From positions 1 to 64,000 of the forward strand of contig PWMF01000155.1 in the NCBI GenBank assembly GCA_003559215.1: DNA of 64,000 bases, given 5' to 3'. How positions within the stretch are numbered: position 1 is the stretch's first letter; every line of letters begins with the position of its first letter. The stretch is from Natrialbaceae archaeon. Its GTDB lineage: Archaea > Halobacteriota > Halobacteria > Halobacteriales > Natrialbaceae. Made by a program: the position numbers and the translations under genes. Below the pieces are notes generated by a model. That model did no database searches and was not told the DNA's origin. It worked only from the letters and a program-made list of their open reading frames with translations. This document shows positions 9,376 to 17,264 of the stretch, in pieces.

Positions 9376-9810
9376 ATGACTGTACGCGTCGACCGGTCGT
9401 TCGAGCTCGCGGCGCCGCCGGAACGGGTCTGGGAGTTCATCGTCGATCCGGAGAACCGCGCCCGGGCGATCAGTGTCGTCCAGGAGTACTCCATCGACGG
9501 TCCCGAGGGCCGACGAGCGACCTGGCAGGTCGAGCTCCCGATCCCGCTCGTCCGCCAGACGGTCGCCGTCGAAACCGAAGACGTCACCCGAAATCCCCCA
9601 GAGTACGTCAAGTTCACCGGGAAGTCGAAGGGATTGGACGTCACCGGCGAACACCGGATCGTCGAGACCGAGACGGGAAGCCGCCTCGAGAACGAGTTCG
9701 TCGTCGACGGGAAGCTACCGGGCGTCGAGAAGTTCTTCAAGCGCAACCTGGACGAGGAGCTCGAGAACCTCCAGCGGGCGCTCGAGCGCGATCTGGAGGG
9801 ATCGCCGTGA
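9376..9810 (+). CDS. SRPBCC (START-like) family protein
   Basis: A 144-residue protein. MTVRVDRSFELAAPPERVWEFIVDPENRA is the classic SRPBCC/polyketide-cyclase opening, and the closing helix is PGVEKFFKRNLDEELENLQRALE. The fold binds hydrophobic ligands; the ligand is unknown. Its TGA overlaps the GTG of the nitrilase-family gene by 3 bases, so the two are probably translationally coupled. A TTTTTACC TATA-like element (about 9343-9350) precedes the ATG by about 28 bases. Confidence 0.83.
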   Translation: MTVRVDRSFELAAPPERVWEFIVDPENRARAISVVQEYSIDGPEGRRATWQVELPIPLVRQTVAVETEDVTRNPPEYVKFTGKSKGLDVTGEHRIVETETGSRLENEFVVDGKLPGVEKFFKRNLDEELENLQRALERDLEGSP

Positions 9811-10631
9811 GCGCCGACGGGTTCGACCTCGCGCTCGCCCAGCTCGAGATCGAGGCCGGCCACGTCGAGGGCAACGTCGAGCGCGCGCTCGCGGCGATCG
9901 AGCGGGCCGCCGACCGAGGAGCCGACCTGGTCGCCCTGCCGGAGCTGTTCAACGTCGGCTACTTCGCGTTCGATCTCTACGAGCGCTACGCGGAGCCGTT
10001 CGAGGGGGAGACGTTTACTCGACTCGGCGACGCCGCCGCCGAGCACGGGATCGCCGTGCTCGCCGGAACGATCGTCGAGGATCTCGCCGAAACCGAGGCC
10101 GTCGAGACGCCCGCTGACGAGGGGCTAGCCAACACCGCCGCACTGTTCGACGCCAGCGGCGAGTTGCAGCTGGTCTACCGCAAACACCACCTCTTCGGCT
10201 ACGATTCGGCCGAAGCCGAGCTGCTCGTCCCCGGCGAGCGGATCGAGACTGCCTCGATCGGCGGCGTCACGATCGGCGTGACGACCTGTTACGACCTGCG
10301 ATTCCCCGAACTCTACCGGGAGCTGATCGACGCCGGCGCCGAGTTGCTGGTCGTCCCCAGCGCCTGGCCCTACCCGCGGATCGAACACTGGGAGACTCTC
10401 TCTCGAGCGCGAGCGATCGAGAACCAGTGTTACGTCGCGACGGTCAACGGCTCCGGCGAGTTCGACGACGCTGGCGCCGAGCTGCTGGGACGGTCGACGG
10501 TGTACGACCCCTGGGGCGTGACGCTCGCCTCGAGCGGCGACGATCCGGCCTTCGTCACTGCCGAGATCGATCCGGACACGACCGCGTCGATCCGCGAGGA
10601 GTTCCCCGCGCTTCGGGACCGACGACTGTAG
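9807..10631 (+). CDS. Carbon-nitrogen hydrolase (nitrilase superfamily, omega-amidase-like)
   Basis: A 274-residue protein with the nitrilase triad visible: Glu in LVALPELFNVGY (about residue 46), Lys in VYRKHHLFGYD (about 119), Cys in GVTTCYDLRFPELYRE (about 156). The YDLRFPE context is common in omega-amidase/2-oxoglutaramate amidase-like members, so cleavage of a small amide is likely; the substrate is inferred only. The GTG start overlaps the SRPBCC stop codon. A U-tract (10648-10654) follows the gene. Confidence 0.88.
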   Translation: MSADGFDLALAQLEIEAGHVEGNVERALAAIERAADRGADLVALPELFNVGYFAFDLYERYAEPFEGETFTRLGDAAAEHGIAVLAGTIVEDLAETEAVETPADEGLANTAALFDASGELQLVYRKHHLFGYDSAEAELLVPGERIETASIGGVTIGVTTCYDLRFPELYRELIDAGAELLVVPSAWPYPRIEHWETLSRARAIENQCYVATVNGSGEFDDAGAELLGRSTVYDPWGVTLASSGDDPAFVTAEIDPDTTASIREEFPALRDRRL

Positions 10632-10654
10632 TCGACGTCGACCGCTGTTTTTTT
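10631..10654 (+). terminator. U-tract terminator after the nitrilase-family gene
   Basis: A short palindrome (GTCGACGTCGAC) followed by seven T residues directly after the stop codon. Archaeal RNA polymerase terminates at U-tracts, so this is a plausible 3' end for the SRPBCC-nitrilase operon. Confidence 0.5.
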
Positions 10655-10843
10655 ATCCGGTGACACCCTTGTCTCAGACGCCGGTTACAGGCGCTTTTCA
10701 CGTCAGACCGGCACTGCGCGTCGCTCCGGCCGCGCTCGCTCGATTTCCCGGGAATCGAGCAACCCACTCCCGTCGGTTCGCCTTCGTCCGCGCCACTCCT
10801 TTCGTCTTCCGCCCTCGAGCACCGCTTCGGCTCGAGCGTCGAG

Positions 10844-11545
10844 TCACCGCTTCTCGAGGGCGGCCCGCCACTGGACGTCGCCGTACCGGGCCGCGGCGAC
10901 CGTCCACGGCGTGCCGACCGTCGCCTCACGGAGCCGATCGACGCTGAACAGTCTGAACAGCAGCGTTCGACCGGTTGTGTCCTCGTACTCGCAGTGGTAC
11001 GCCCGGTGGGCCAGCCCGGGTGCGGCGTCCTCGCGGTAGCCGAAGACGTCCGCGTTCGCCGCCAGCTCGGGCGCGTAGTTATCGAGCACGACGGTAGCGT
11101 CGGGGGTCGTCACGAACGCCAGATCGGCAAGAAACTTGCGCAGGCCGCTCATCGAACCGGCCAGCCCGACCTGCGTGCCGATCGCGTGGGCCGACCGGAA
11201 CCGGTCGCGATCGAACGCCGCCCGGAGCGAGAACATGTCTGCGAGCCTGGCGTCCTCGACGCCGCGGTCTTCCAGCACGTCAACGAGGAACTCGCTCACC
11301 TCGATGGCGACGGTCTCGAACAGCTCCTGGTAGTAGAGACTGTCCCGCCCCGCACCGGCGCCCATGTCGAGCAGCGGGCCCTGCAGCCACGCGTCGCGCC
11401 AGGCGTCCTCGTCGTGATCGCCGAAGTACCACTCCTCGATGGCGTGCTCGCGGGTCTCCTCGCCGTCGCGGTCGAGCAGCGGCGCCGTCCGCTCGCCGCG
11501 ATAGTGGTCGCGGACGGCGCGACCGAACGGATCGTGCGTCGTCAC
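10844..11545 (-). CDS. SAM-dependent methyltransferase family protein
   Basis: About 233 residues. The SAM-binding motif I reads GPLLDMGAGAGRDSLYYQ (about residues 58-75), followed by an acidic-loop strand VAIEVSEFLVDVL. The remainder (VVLDNYAPELAANADVFGYR) fits a class I methyltransferase. Two GTG starts are possible; I prefer the inner one giving MTTHDPFGRAVRDHY, which looks like a natural N-terminus, while the outer one (11557) adds four residues. The substrate is unknown. The gene is convergent with the nitrilase-family gene. Confidence 0.78.
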   Translation of the reverse strand: MTTHDPFGRAVRDHYRGERTAPLLDRDGEETREHAIEEWYFGDHDEDAWRDAWLQGPLLDMGAGAGRDSLYYQELFETVAIEVSEFLVDVLEDRGVEDARLADMFSLRAAFDRDRFRSAHAIGTQVGLAGSMSGLRKFLADLAFVTTPDATVVLDNYAPELAANADVFGYREDAAPGLAHRAYHCEYEDTTGRTLLFRLFSVDRLREATVGTPWTVAAARYGDVQWRAALEKR

Positions 11546-11670
11546 AGTGTGTAACACACGCTCGATCGTCCTAAGCGTGATAGAGGATCGGTACCGAGTC
11601 CCGTTCCGCCCGCTCGCCTCGAGACTGTCGCCTCGCGAACGCCTTTGGTTCCGCGTCGCGTACGAAGCCC

Positions 11671-12003
11671 ATGCCGACGGTTACCTTCGATGGCCGGGAG
11701 ATCGACTGCGAGGAGGGAGCGCTCCTTCGGGACGTCCTGCTCGAGGCGGGGCTGTCGCCGCACAACGGGCGATCGGCCCTGCTGAACTGTCGCGGCCACG
11801 GGACCTGTGGCACCTGCGCGGTGGAGATCGACGGCTCCACGAGCGAGCCCACGAGCCGCGAGAGCCGCCGGCTCTCGGTGCCGCCCCACGATTCCGACGC
11901 CGGGCTGCGGCTGTCCTGTCAGACGGAAGTGCGTGGCGACCTGACGGTGGAAAAACACGGCGGGTTCTGGGGACAACACACGGAGGACACGCCACGCGAC
12001 TAG
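11671..12003 (+). CDS. Plant-type 2Fe-2S ferredoxin
   Basis: A 110-residue protein with the [2Fe-2S] ligand spacing visible: C-x4-C-x2-C in LLNCRGHGTCGTCAVEI (about residues 39-53) and a fourth Cys in GLRLSCQTEV (about 85). It is an electron carrier. The acidic haloarchaeal insertion of larger halophilic ferredoxins is absent, so it may be an accessory ferredoxin. Standalone gene. Confidence 0.88.
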   Translation: MPTVTFDGREIDCEEGALLRDVLLEAGLSPHNGRSALLNCRGHGTCGTCAVEIDGSTSEPTSRESRRLSVPPHDSDAGLRLSCQTEVRGDLTVEKHGGFWGQHTEDTPRD

Positions 12004-12066
12004 CGTCGCGGCCTTCCGACACGTCGAAAACGGAGATCGGCTCGAGGACGCCGTCCATACGGTCTA

Positions 12067-12127
12067 CTGTGAGTCATTACCGGTGCAACCGCGACCGCCC
12101 TGCGGTTGCACCGGTAAATCGTCACAG
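12067..12127. repeat. 61-base inverted repeat between convergent genes
   Basis: A perfect 16-base arm (12077-12092, TTACCGGTGCAACCGC) is mirrored at 12102-12117 around a 9-base loop. Outside it, CTGTGA (12067-12072) pairs with TCACAG (12122-12127) across 4-base internal bulges. It lies between the ferredoxin stop and the 3' end of the broken aldehyde dehydrogenase, so a bidirectional terminator or mRNA-stabilising hairpin is plausible. No transposase or target-site duplication is visible. Confidence 0.8.
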
Positions 12128-12136
12128 CAAACCGTA

Positions 12137-13672
12137 TCAGTCGTCGCGGGTGAGGATGTCCGCGGAGAGCCCCTGGGCCATCTCGATGTCCTTGGAGTTG
12201 TTCATCGTCCAGGCGGTGCGCTCGGTGACGGCCTCGATGGCCTCTCGAGCGCTTGGGTAGCCGTTGCCCGACTTCTTGACGCCGCCGAACGGCAGCTGGA
12301 CCTCCGCACCGATGCAGGGCAGGTTCGCGTAGGCCAGGCCGATCTCGGCACGGTCCCGGAAGTAGTTGATCTGGCGGTAGTCCTCCGAGATGATCGCGCC
12401 CGCCAGCCCGTAGGGCGTGTCGTTGTGGATCTCGACGGCGTCCTCGATGTCGCCCGAGTACTCGAGCAGGGCGACGTGGGGGCCGAAACACTCCTCTTTC
12501 AGACAGCGCAGGTCGGTGTCGTACTCGATCTCGTACGCGAACGGCCCCACCCAGTGGCCGTCCTCGTGGCCGTCCGGAATCTCGTCGTCGTCGAGTTCGA
12601 AGCGATCGACGAGCACGTCGGCGCCCTCCTTGCGGGCGAGTTCGTTGTGTTTCTCGATCTTTTCGAGGTGTTCGGCCTCGATCGCCGGCCCCATGAAGGT
12701 GTCCTCCTCGAGGGGGTCGCCGACGGCGATATCCTCAGCGATCTCGACGAATCGCTCCTTGAACTCGTCGTAGACGTCCTCGTGGACGATCAGGCGCTAG
12801 CTCGAGACGCAGCGCTGGCCGGTCGTCTTGAAGCTCGACATGATCGCCGAGTGGACGGCGATGTCGAGGTCGGCCTCCTCGGTGACGATGATGCCGTTCT
12901 TGCCGCCCATCTCGCAGGCCGCGAGCTTGCCGGGCTCGCCGCCGACCTTGCTGGCGATCTCCTGGCCGACCTCCGCGGAGCCGGTAAAGAGGACGGTGTC
13001 GACGCGCTCGTCGTCGGTGATCGCGGCGCCGGCGTCACCGTACCCCTGGATCATGTTGAACACGCCCTCGGGAATCCCCGAATCTTCGAACATCTCGGCG
13101 ATGATCTGGCCGCACCACGGCGTCTGCTCGGCTGGCTTCCAGACGACCGTGTTCCCCTCGACCAGGGCGATCGCCATGTGCCAGAACGGGATCGCGACCG
13201 GGAAGTTCCACGGGGTGACACAGCCGATCACGCCCCTCGGTTTGCGGCGCATGTAGGCGTCCTTGTTCGCGACCTCGCTCGGCACGACGTCGCCGTGGGG
13301 GTGGCGGGCGTTGCCCGCCGCCCACTCGACCATGTGCCAGGCCTCCGTGACGTCGGCCTTGCCCTCGCTGATCTCCTTGCCACACTCCTGGCTGACGATC
13401 TCGCCGAGTTCCTGGTGGCGCTCCCGGAGCTCGTGGTAGATGTCCCAGAGGTACTCCGCGCGATCGATGTACGAGAGGGCGCGCCAGTCCTCGAAGGCCT
13501 CCTCGGCCGCCTCGAGGGCGGCGTCGACGTCGTCGGCGGTCCCGCGCTGGAACTCCGCCAGCGTTTCGCCCGTGGCTGGGTTTTCGCTCGCGAACGTCTC
13601 CGAACCGCTTCCGTCGGTCCACTCTCCCGCGATGTAATGCTGGTGCGGTTGCGTCCCGGTTTGCTGCGACAT
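12137..13672 (-). pseudogene. Delta-1-pyrroline-5-carboxylate/aldehyde dehydrogenase interrupted by an in-frame TAG
   Basis: An open 512-codon frame read from 13672 to 12137, broken once by a TAG at codon 292 (12797-12799). The first part (291 aa) has the NAD-binding VTPWNFPVAIP segment, general-base Glu254 in CEMGGKNG and nucleophile Cys288 in TGQRCVSS. The amber codon is four codons after that Cys. Beyond it the same frame continues as an intact C-terminal half (RLIVHEDVYDEFKERF ... GPHVALLEYS ... QLPFGGVKKSGNGYP). One base change (CAG or GAG to TAG) explains it. Divergence from proline dehydrogenase indicates the proline-to-glutamate pathway. A TATA-like element (13694-13704) still precedes the ATG. 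Readthrough or a sequence error is the alternative. Confidence 0.85.
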
Positions 13673-13693
13673 GGTTTGTACTCACACCCCGAG

Positions 13694-13786
13694 CCTATGT
13701 AAGCACCACCGATCATGGTCGGCCCCGTGCGGAGATGATTTCACCCACTACGAGAGAGAACGTATTGGTCGGGTGGTGGCTTATGT
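13694..13786. promoter_or_regulatory. Divergent promoter region of the proline-catabolism genes
   Basis: On the minus strand GCTTACATAGG (13694-13704) is about 27 bases before the dehydrogenase ATG. On the plus strand GGCTTATGTGG (about 13778-13788) is about 30 bases before the proline dehydrogenase ATG. Both are TATA-like and spaced for leaderless transcripts, so the promoters look undamaged although both genes are broken. Confidence 0.5.
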
Positions 13787-13811
13787 GGACCGTCTCGAGG
13801 AGTACGAACGA

Positions 13812-14647
13812 ATGATACCACCTATCGCGAGCAAGTTCGTCGCGGGTGAAACCCCTGCCGAGGTGCTCGAGCACGTTCGGACGCTCAACGAGCGCGAAGT
13901 CGCGGGAATTCTCAATCTGCTCGGCGAACACTACGACGACCCGTCTGACGCGGCGGCGGACACGAACGTCTACCTCGAGCTGATCGACGACATCGCGGAC
14001 ACAGGTCTCGACGCCTGTATCTCGGTGAAACCGTCCCAGATCGGTCTCGGCGTCGACGAGGAGACGTTCGAACGGACCTCATCGAGATCGGCGACTACGG
14101 CGCAAACAGGGACGTGTTCGTCTGGGTCGACATGGAAGATCACACGACGACCGACGCCACCCTCGACGCCTACGAGGCGCTCGTTCGCCGTCACGGGGGC
14201 GGAGTGGGACTCTGTCTCCAGGCGAACCTCGAGCGCACCCGCGAGGACCTCGAGCGTCTCGCGGACGCCCCCGGCAAGATCCGGCTGGTCAAAGGTGCCT
14301 ACGACGAACCCGAGGCGATCGCCTACACCGACAAGGACCGGGTCGACGACGTCTACCGGGATCTGCTCGAGTACATGTTCGAGTCGTTCGACGACGGGAT
14401 CGCGATCGGGAGCCACGATCCGAACGTCATCGCTCACGCACGGGAGCTGCATCGAGCGCACGGGACGCCCTACGAGATCCAGATGCTGATGGGCGTTCGA
14501 ACCGACGCCCAGTACGAACTGGCCGCACGCGGGGTCGACGTCTATCAGTACATTCCCTACGGATCGAAGTGGTTCTCCTACTTCTATCGGCGGGTTCGCG
14601 AGCGCAAGGAGAACCTGGTGTTCGCGCTGCGGGCGATCCTGAACTGA
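13812..14647 (+). pseudogene. Proline dehydrogenase, frameshifted
   Basis: The N-terminal part (MIPPIASKFVAGETPAEVLEHV ... ACISVKPSQIGLGVDEETFER) and the C-terminal part (VFVWVDMEDHTTTDATLDAY ... IRLVKGAYDEPEA ... DVYQYIPYGSKWFSYFYRRVRERKENL) are both typical of FAD-dependent proline dehydrogenase but lie in different frames. The switch is at about 14074-14078: GAACGGACCTCATCGAG would read ER-N-LIEIG with one added A (GAACGGAACCTC). Repaired, it would be about 278 aa, the normal archaeal size. Unrepaired, the first frame runs on with nonsense to 14489. An in-frame GTG at 13785 is an alternative start. Confidence 0.85.
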
Positions 14648-14739
14648 GTCGAACGAACAGCTCCCGTTCGCGTTGCTCGAGCGGAGACGGTGCCGAAGAC
14701 GACGGCTACAGCCGTGGCCGAGTCCGACTACCGCCGGGC

Positions 14740-15462
14740 CTACGGATCCAGTAGCTTCGATTCGGCCCTGCGCAGGTGCTCGAGCAGCGTCGATTTCGCG
14801 ATATCGAGGTCGTCCGCGAGCTCCCGGGTCGTGGTCTCTCGGGGCCACTCGTAGTACCCGGTCTCGCGAGCGTGTTCGAACACTTCGCGCTGGGCGGTCG
14901 TCAGCGCATCGAGACGCTGGGTGCGCGCCGAGCGGCCGGGCGCGTCCGCGGTCGTGATCGACGTCACGGTTACTTCGGCGCCGGCCGTCTCGCGGACGTC
15001 GTCCAGCGAGGTCTCGATACCGGATCGATCACCGGCGAAACACAGCTTCCACGTCTCGCTGCCGTCCTCGATGCGAACCGGTGCGCTGTGGACGAACCCG
15101 TTCTCGAGCAGGGTCGGACAGATCATCTCGGCGGGGTCGTACTCAAGGAAGAACTCGCTGACGACGTTTCCGGGCGTGTTTCGGGCACGTCCGAACCGTT
15201 CCTGCAGTTCGAACACCTCGCCCGAGTGCTCGGAGTCACGGATCGCGTCCAGCAGTCCTTCGACCTCCCCGGACGTGTCCCCGAAGGCCGTAAACAGTCC
15301 CTTGACCGTGTTCGGTCTCTCCTCGTCGGTTTTTGGCGAGTTGTAGACCGCGTGAGCGAGCACGCCGCCCCCCGTCCGATCGGTCGCCTCGATGGCCCAG
15401 CAGTTCGGATGCCACAGATCGAGCGTCAATCGAACGCTCGACAGCTCGCCGTCCAGACTCAT
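14740..15462 (-). CDS. HTH_10 (bacterio-opsin-activator-like) regulator, probable proline-catabolism regulator
   Basis: A 240-residue protein. The N-terminal about 170 residues form a haloarchaeal sensory domain rich in Trp/Cys (LTLDLWHPNCWAIEAT; MICPTLLENGFVHSAPVRI). The C-terminus is a canonical HTH_10 (LTTAQREVFEHARETGYYEWPRETTTRELADDLDIAKSTLLEHLRRAESKLL). Its stop is 92 bases from the proline dehydrogenase stop (convergent). It is intact, unlike its two presumed targets. The regulatory link is inferred from position only. Confidence 0.85.
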   Translation of the reverse strand: MSLDGELSSVRLTLDLWHPNCWAIEATDRTGGGVLAHAVYNSPKTDEERPNTVKGLFTAFGDTSGEVEGLLDAIRDSEHSGEVFELQERFGRARNTPGNVVSEFFLEYDPAEMICPTLLENGFVHSAPVRIEDGSETWKLCFAGDRSGIETSLDDVRETAGAEVTVTSITTADAPGRSARTQRLDALTTAQREVFEHARETGYYEWPRETTTRELADDLDIAKSTLLEHLRRAESKLLDP

Positions 15463-15657
15463 GTCTCTCGTTGCTCGGAGCAGGCGCTTTTGTGTTGCGT
15501 TCTCCCAGGGAGGTGTTCACCGTTCGGCACGATCGGCACCCGTCATATCGGGGACGGAATAGGCTGTTCGGCTTCGGGTGGTCGGGCACCGACCGCTTCC
15601 CAGGAACGGATCTCCTCGGATCGAAGTCGTTCTACAGGCGAGACAGGCCGAGGCGGT

Positions 15658-16212
15658 TCACCGATCCTCGTCCTTGCCGCGATCCCGCGTCACCGTCCGA
15701 TCCCCCTCGGGTGGCGCCTCCTCGGTGTCAGGATGGCGCTCGTCGCCGGCCTCGTCCATCCCCTCGGTCTCGGGCTCGAGGGCCTCGCCGGAGCGGCCGG
15801 ACTCGTCGGGGAGGTCGTCGGTTCCCGCGGTCCCCTGTCCGGTGTCGCGCCGACCGTCACCGGAGCCCTCGTCGTCGGTCCGCTCGTCGCGCTCGATAAC
15901 CGGATCGTTCTCGACGTCCCCGGCGTCGTCGGCGTCCGCGGCGGCGTCGGGTTCCGTACCACCGTCGTCGCCGGCGCGCTCGAGTCGAACCGTCCCGTCG
16001 ACGATCCCGCCGACGTCGTCCTCTCCGAACGAGACGGTGTCATCGTCGTCGCTGACGTTCTGACCGAGTGCACCTCTGAGCGACTCGAGCGCGCCGGAGT
16101 CGTGGTCGATCTCGGCCGTCGCGCCCTCGAGGGAGGCGACGACGCCGACCCGTTCACCGTCCGCGGTCTCGACCGGTTTGCCGACGTCGTCCTCGGTGAG
16201 TTGCGTTCCCAT
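15658..16212 (-). CDS. PRC-barrel-like domain protein with acidic disordered tail
   Basis: A 184-residue protein. Residues 1-80 (GTQLTEDDVGKPVETADGERVGVVASLEG... VRLERAG) form a small beta-barrel domain like PRC-barrels. Residues 85-184 are low-complexity Asp/Glu/Gly/Thr with no hydrophobic segments, hence disordered. PRC domains anchor or scaffold RNA-processing and electron-transfer proteins; the specific role here is unknown. The 195 bases downstream, toward the HTH_10 gene, hold no feature I can name. Confidence 0.7.
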   Translation of the reverse strand: MGTQLTEDDVGKPVETADGERVGVVASLEGATAEIDHDSGALESLRGALGQNVSDDDDTVSFGEDDVGGIVDGTVRLERAGDDGGTEPDAAADADDAGDVENDPVIERDERTDDEGSGDGRRDTGQGTAGTDDLPDESGRSGEALEPETEGMDEAGDERHPDTEEAPPEGDRTVTRDRGKDEDR

Positions 16213-16301
16213 GGATGGGTTAACGGTGAGCGAGAAAAACCGGCAGTGCCTGCACTCTCGGGGTCCGAAACTCGACCGCTTGGCGAAACGAGTCGGCTCC
16301 G

Positions 16302-17114
16302 TCAGCGCTGTCGGCCCAGATCCGCCGCCTTCTCGAGTTCGCTTCGCAGCGTCGTCGAGTCGAACTCGTGGTCGGGGCGTAGCCGAACGAAGTCCAGAAA
16401 GCGCCGTGCCGAGAGCAGCGTCTCCGGGTCGTACACCGACAGGGCCGCCGCGACGGCGTCTCGGGGACCGATCCGGGGCTCGAGCACCGCGAGCGCGCAG
16501 GCGATATCGTACGCGGTCGTCTCGTCGACCCGATCCTCGTGGACGCTGGTGGCGTCGATGAAGTACAGCTCGCCGTCACACAGCAGGATGTTCTCGGCGC
16601 GCAGGTCGCCGTGGGCCATTCCGTGGGCGTGAAGCGTCGCCAGCATCTCGAAGAGGTCGACGGCGCGGGCCGCGACGAACTCGTCCGAGACGTCGTCGAG
16701 GGATTCGAACGCCGGGAGATACTCGAGGACGAGCACGCCCAGGCCGTTGACCTCGAAGGCGTCGATCGGTCGGGGCGCGTTGATCCCGATCTCACGCATC
16801 CGTCTGGTCGCCTCGTACTCGTGTTCGACCATCTCCCGGGGCGTATCGAACCGATCGAAAAAGCCCTCCGTGCCCGAGGAGAAGGCGCCGACGTTCCGAC
16901 CGGTCGTCAGCAGGGCGTGGACCAGCGCGTTCTGCCGGGAGACGATCTTGACGAACCACTCCTCGTCGATGACACACGGCGTCGACAGCCAGTTGTCGGC
17001 CTCGAGGAACTCGACGCGAACGTCCTCGCGACCGTACCGTTCCGCCAGCGTCCGGACGACGCGCTCGATGCGGCTCCACTCGACGGTTCCGCGAGCGAGC
17101 TGGCGGATATCCAT
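16302..17114 (-). CDS. RIO1-like serine kinase/ATPase family protein
   Basis: A 270-residue kinase-like protein. The candidate ATP-anchoring Lys is in EWFVKIVSR (about residue 56). The catalytic loop is HGMAHGDLRAENILL (about 162-176), with Asp and Asn in RIO-style HGDLxxxN spacing. The metal-binding Asp is in LYFIDATSVHEDR in place of DFG. No canonical glycine loop is seen, as in RIO kinases. Possible targets include ribosome biogenesis or signalling; unknown. The N-terminal about 30 residues (MDIRQLARGTVEWSRIERVVRTLAERYG) look like a small helical domain. Confidence 0.8.
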   Translation of the reverse strand: MDIRQLARGTVEWSRIERVVRTLAERYGREDVRVEFLEADNWLSTPCVIDEEWFVKIVSRQNALVHALLTTGRNVGAFSSGTEGFFDRFDTPREMVEHEYEATRRMREIGINAPRPIDAFEVNGLGVLVLEYLPAFESLDDVSDEFVAARAVDLFEMLATLHAHGMAHGDLRAENILLCDGELYFIDATSVHEDRVDETTAYDIACALAVLEPRIGPRDAVAAALSVYDPETLLSARRFLDFVRLRPDHEFDSTTLRSELEKAADLGRQR

Positions 17115-17226
17115 ACGTCGAACGAAGGAGCGATGGGGTTAAATGCCTCTCGAACTGTCGCAGCCGAGACCAGTTGGGCGGGCAAGCTCGCGGTTCGGCG
17201 CGACCGCTCGCGGACCGTCGGAACAG

Positions 17227-17236
17227 TATTATTATC
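17227..17236 (+). promoter_or_regulatory. TATA-like element for the DUF7544-like membrane protein
   Basis: TATTATTATC, the most AT-rich run in the gap, ends 29 bases before the ATG at 17265. The spacing fits leaderless archaeal transcription. Confidence 0.5.
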
Positions 17237-17264
17237 AGCGGTGCGACGGTACCGTTCGGTACGC

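Noticed and set aside
12797-12799. The amber codon as a pyrrolysine or other recoded site
   Set aside because: No pyl genes or recoding element are visible, haloarchaea are not known to decode TAG as an amino acid, and the neighbouring proline dehydrogenase is frameshifted too, so mutation is simpler.
12083-13702. A 539-codon open frame on the plus strand across the aldehyde dehydrogenase
   Set aside because: It is antisense to a clear dehydrogenase; its residues are Val/Leu/Asp-rich with no motifs, and it exists because GC-rich DNA leaves few stops in that frame.
15463-15657. A possible decayed gene between the HTH_10 gene and the PRC-barrel gene
   Set aside because: Frames are short and give no recognisable residues; it is treated as ordinary intergenic DNA.
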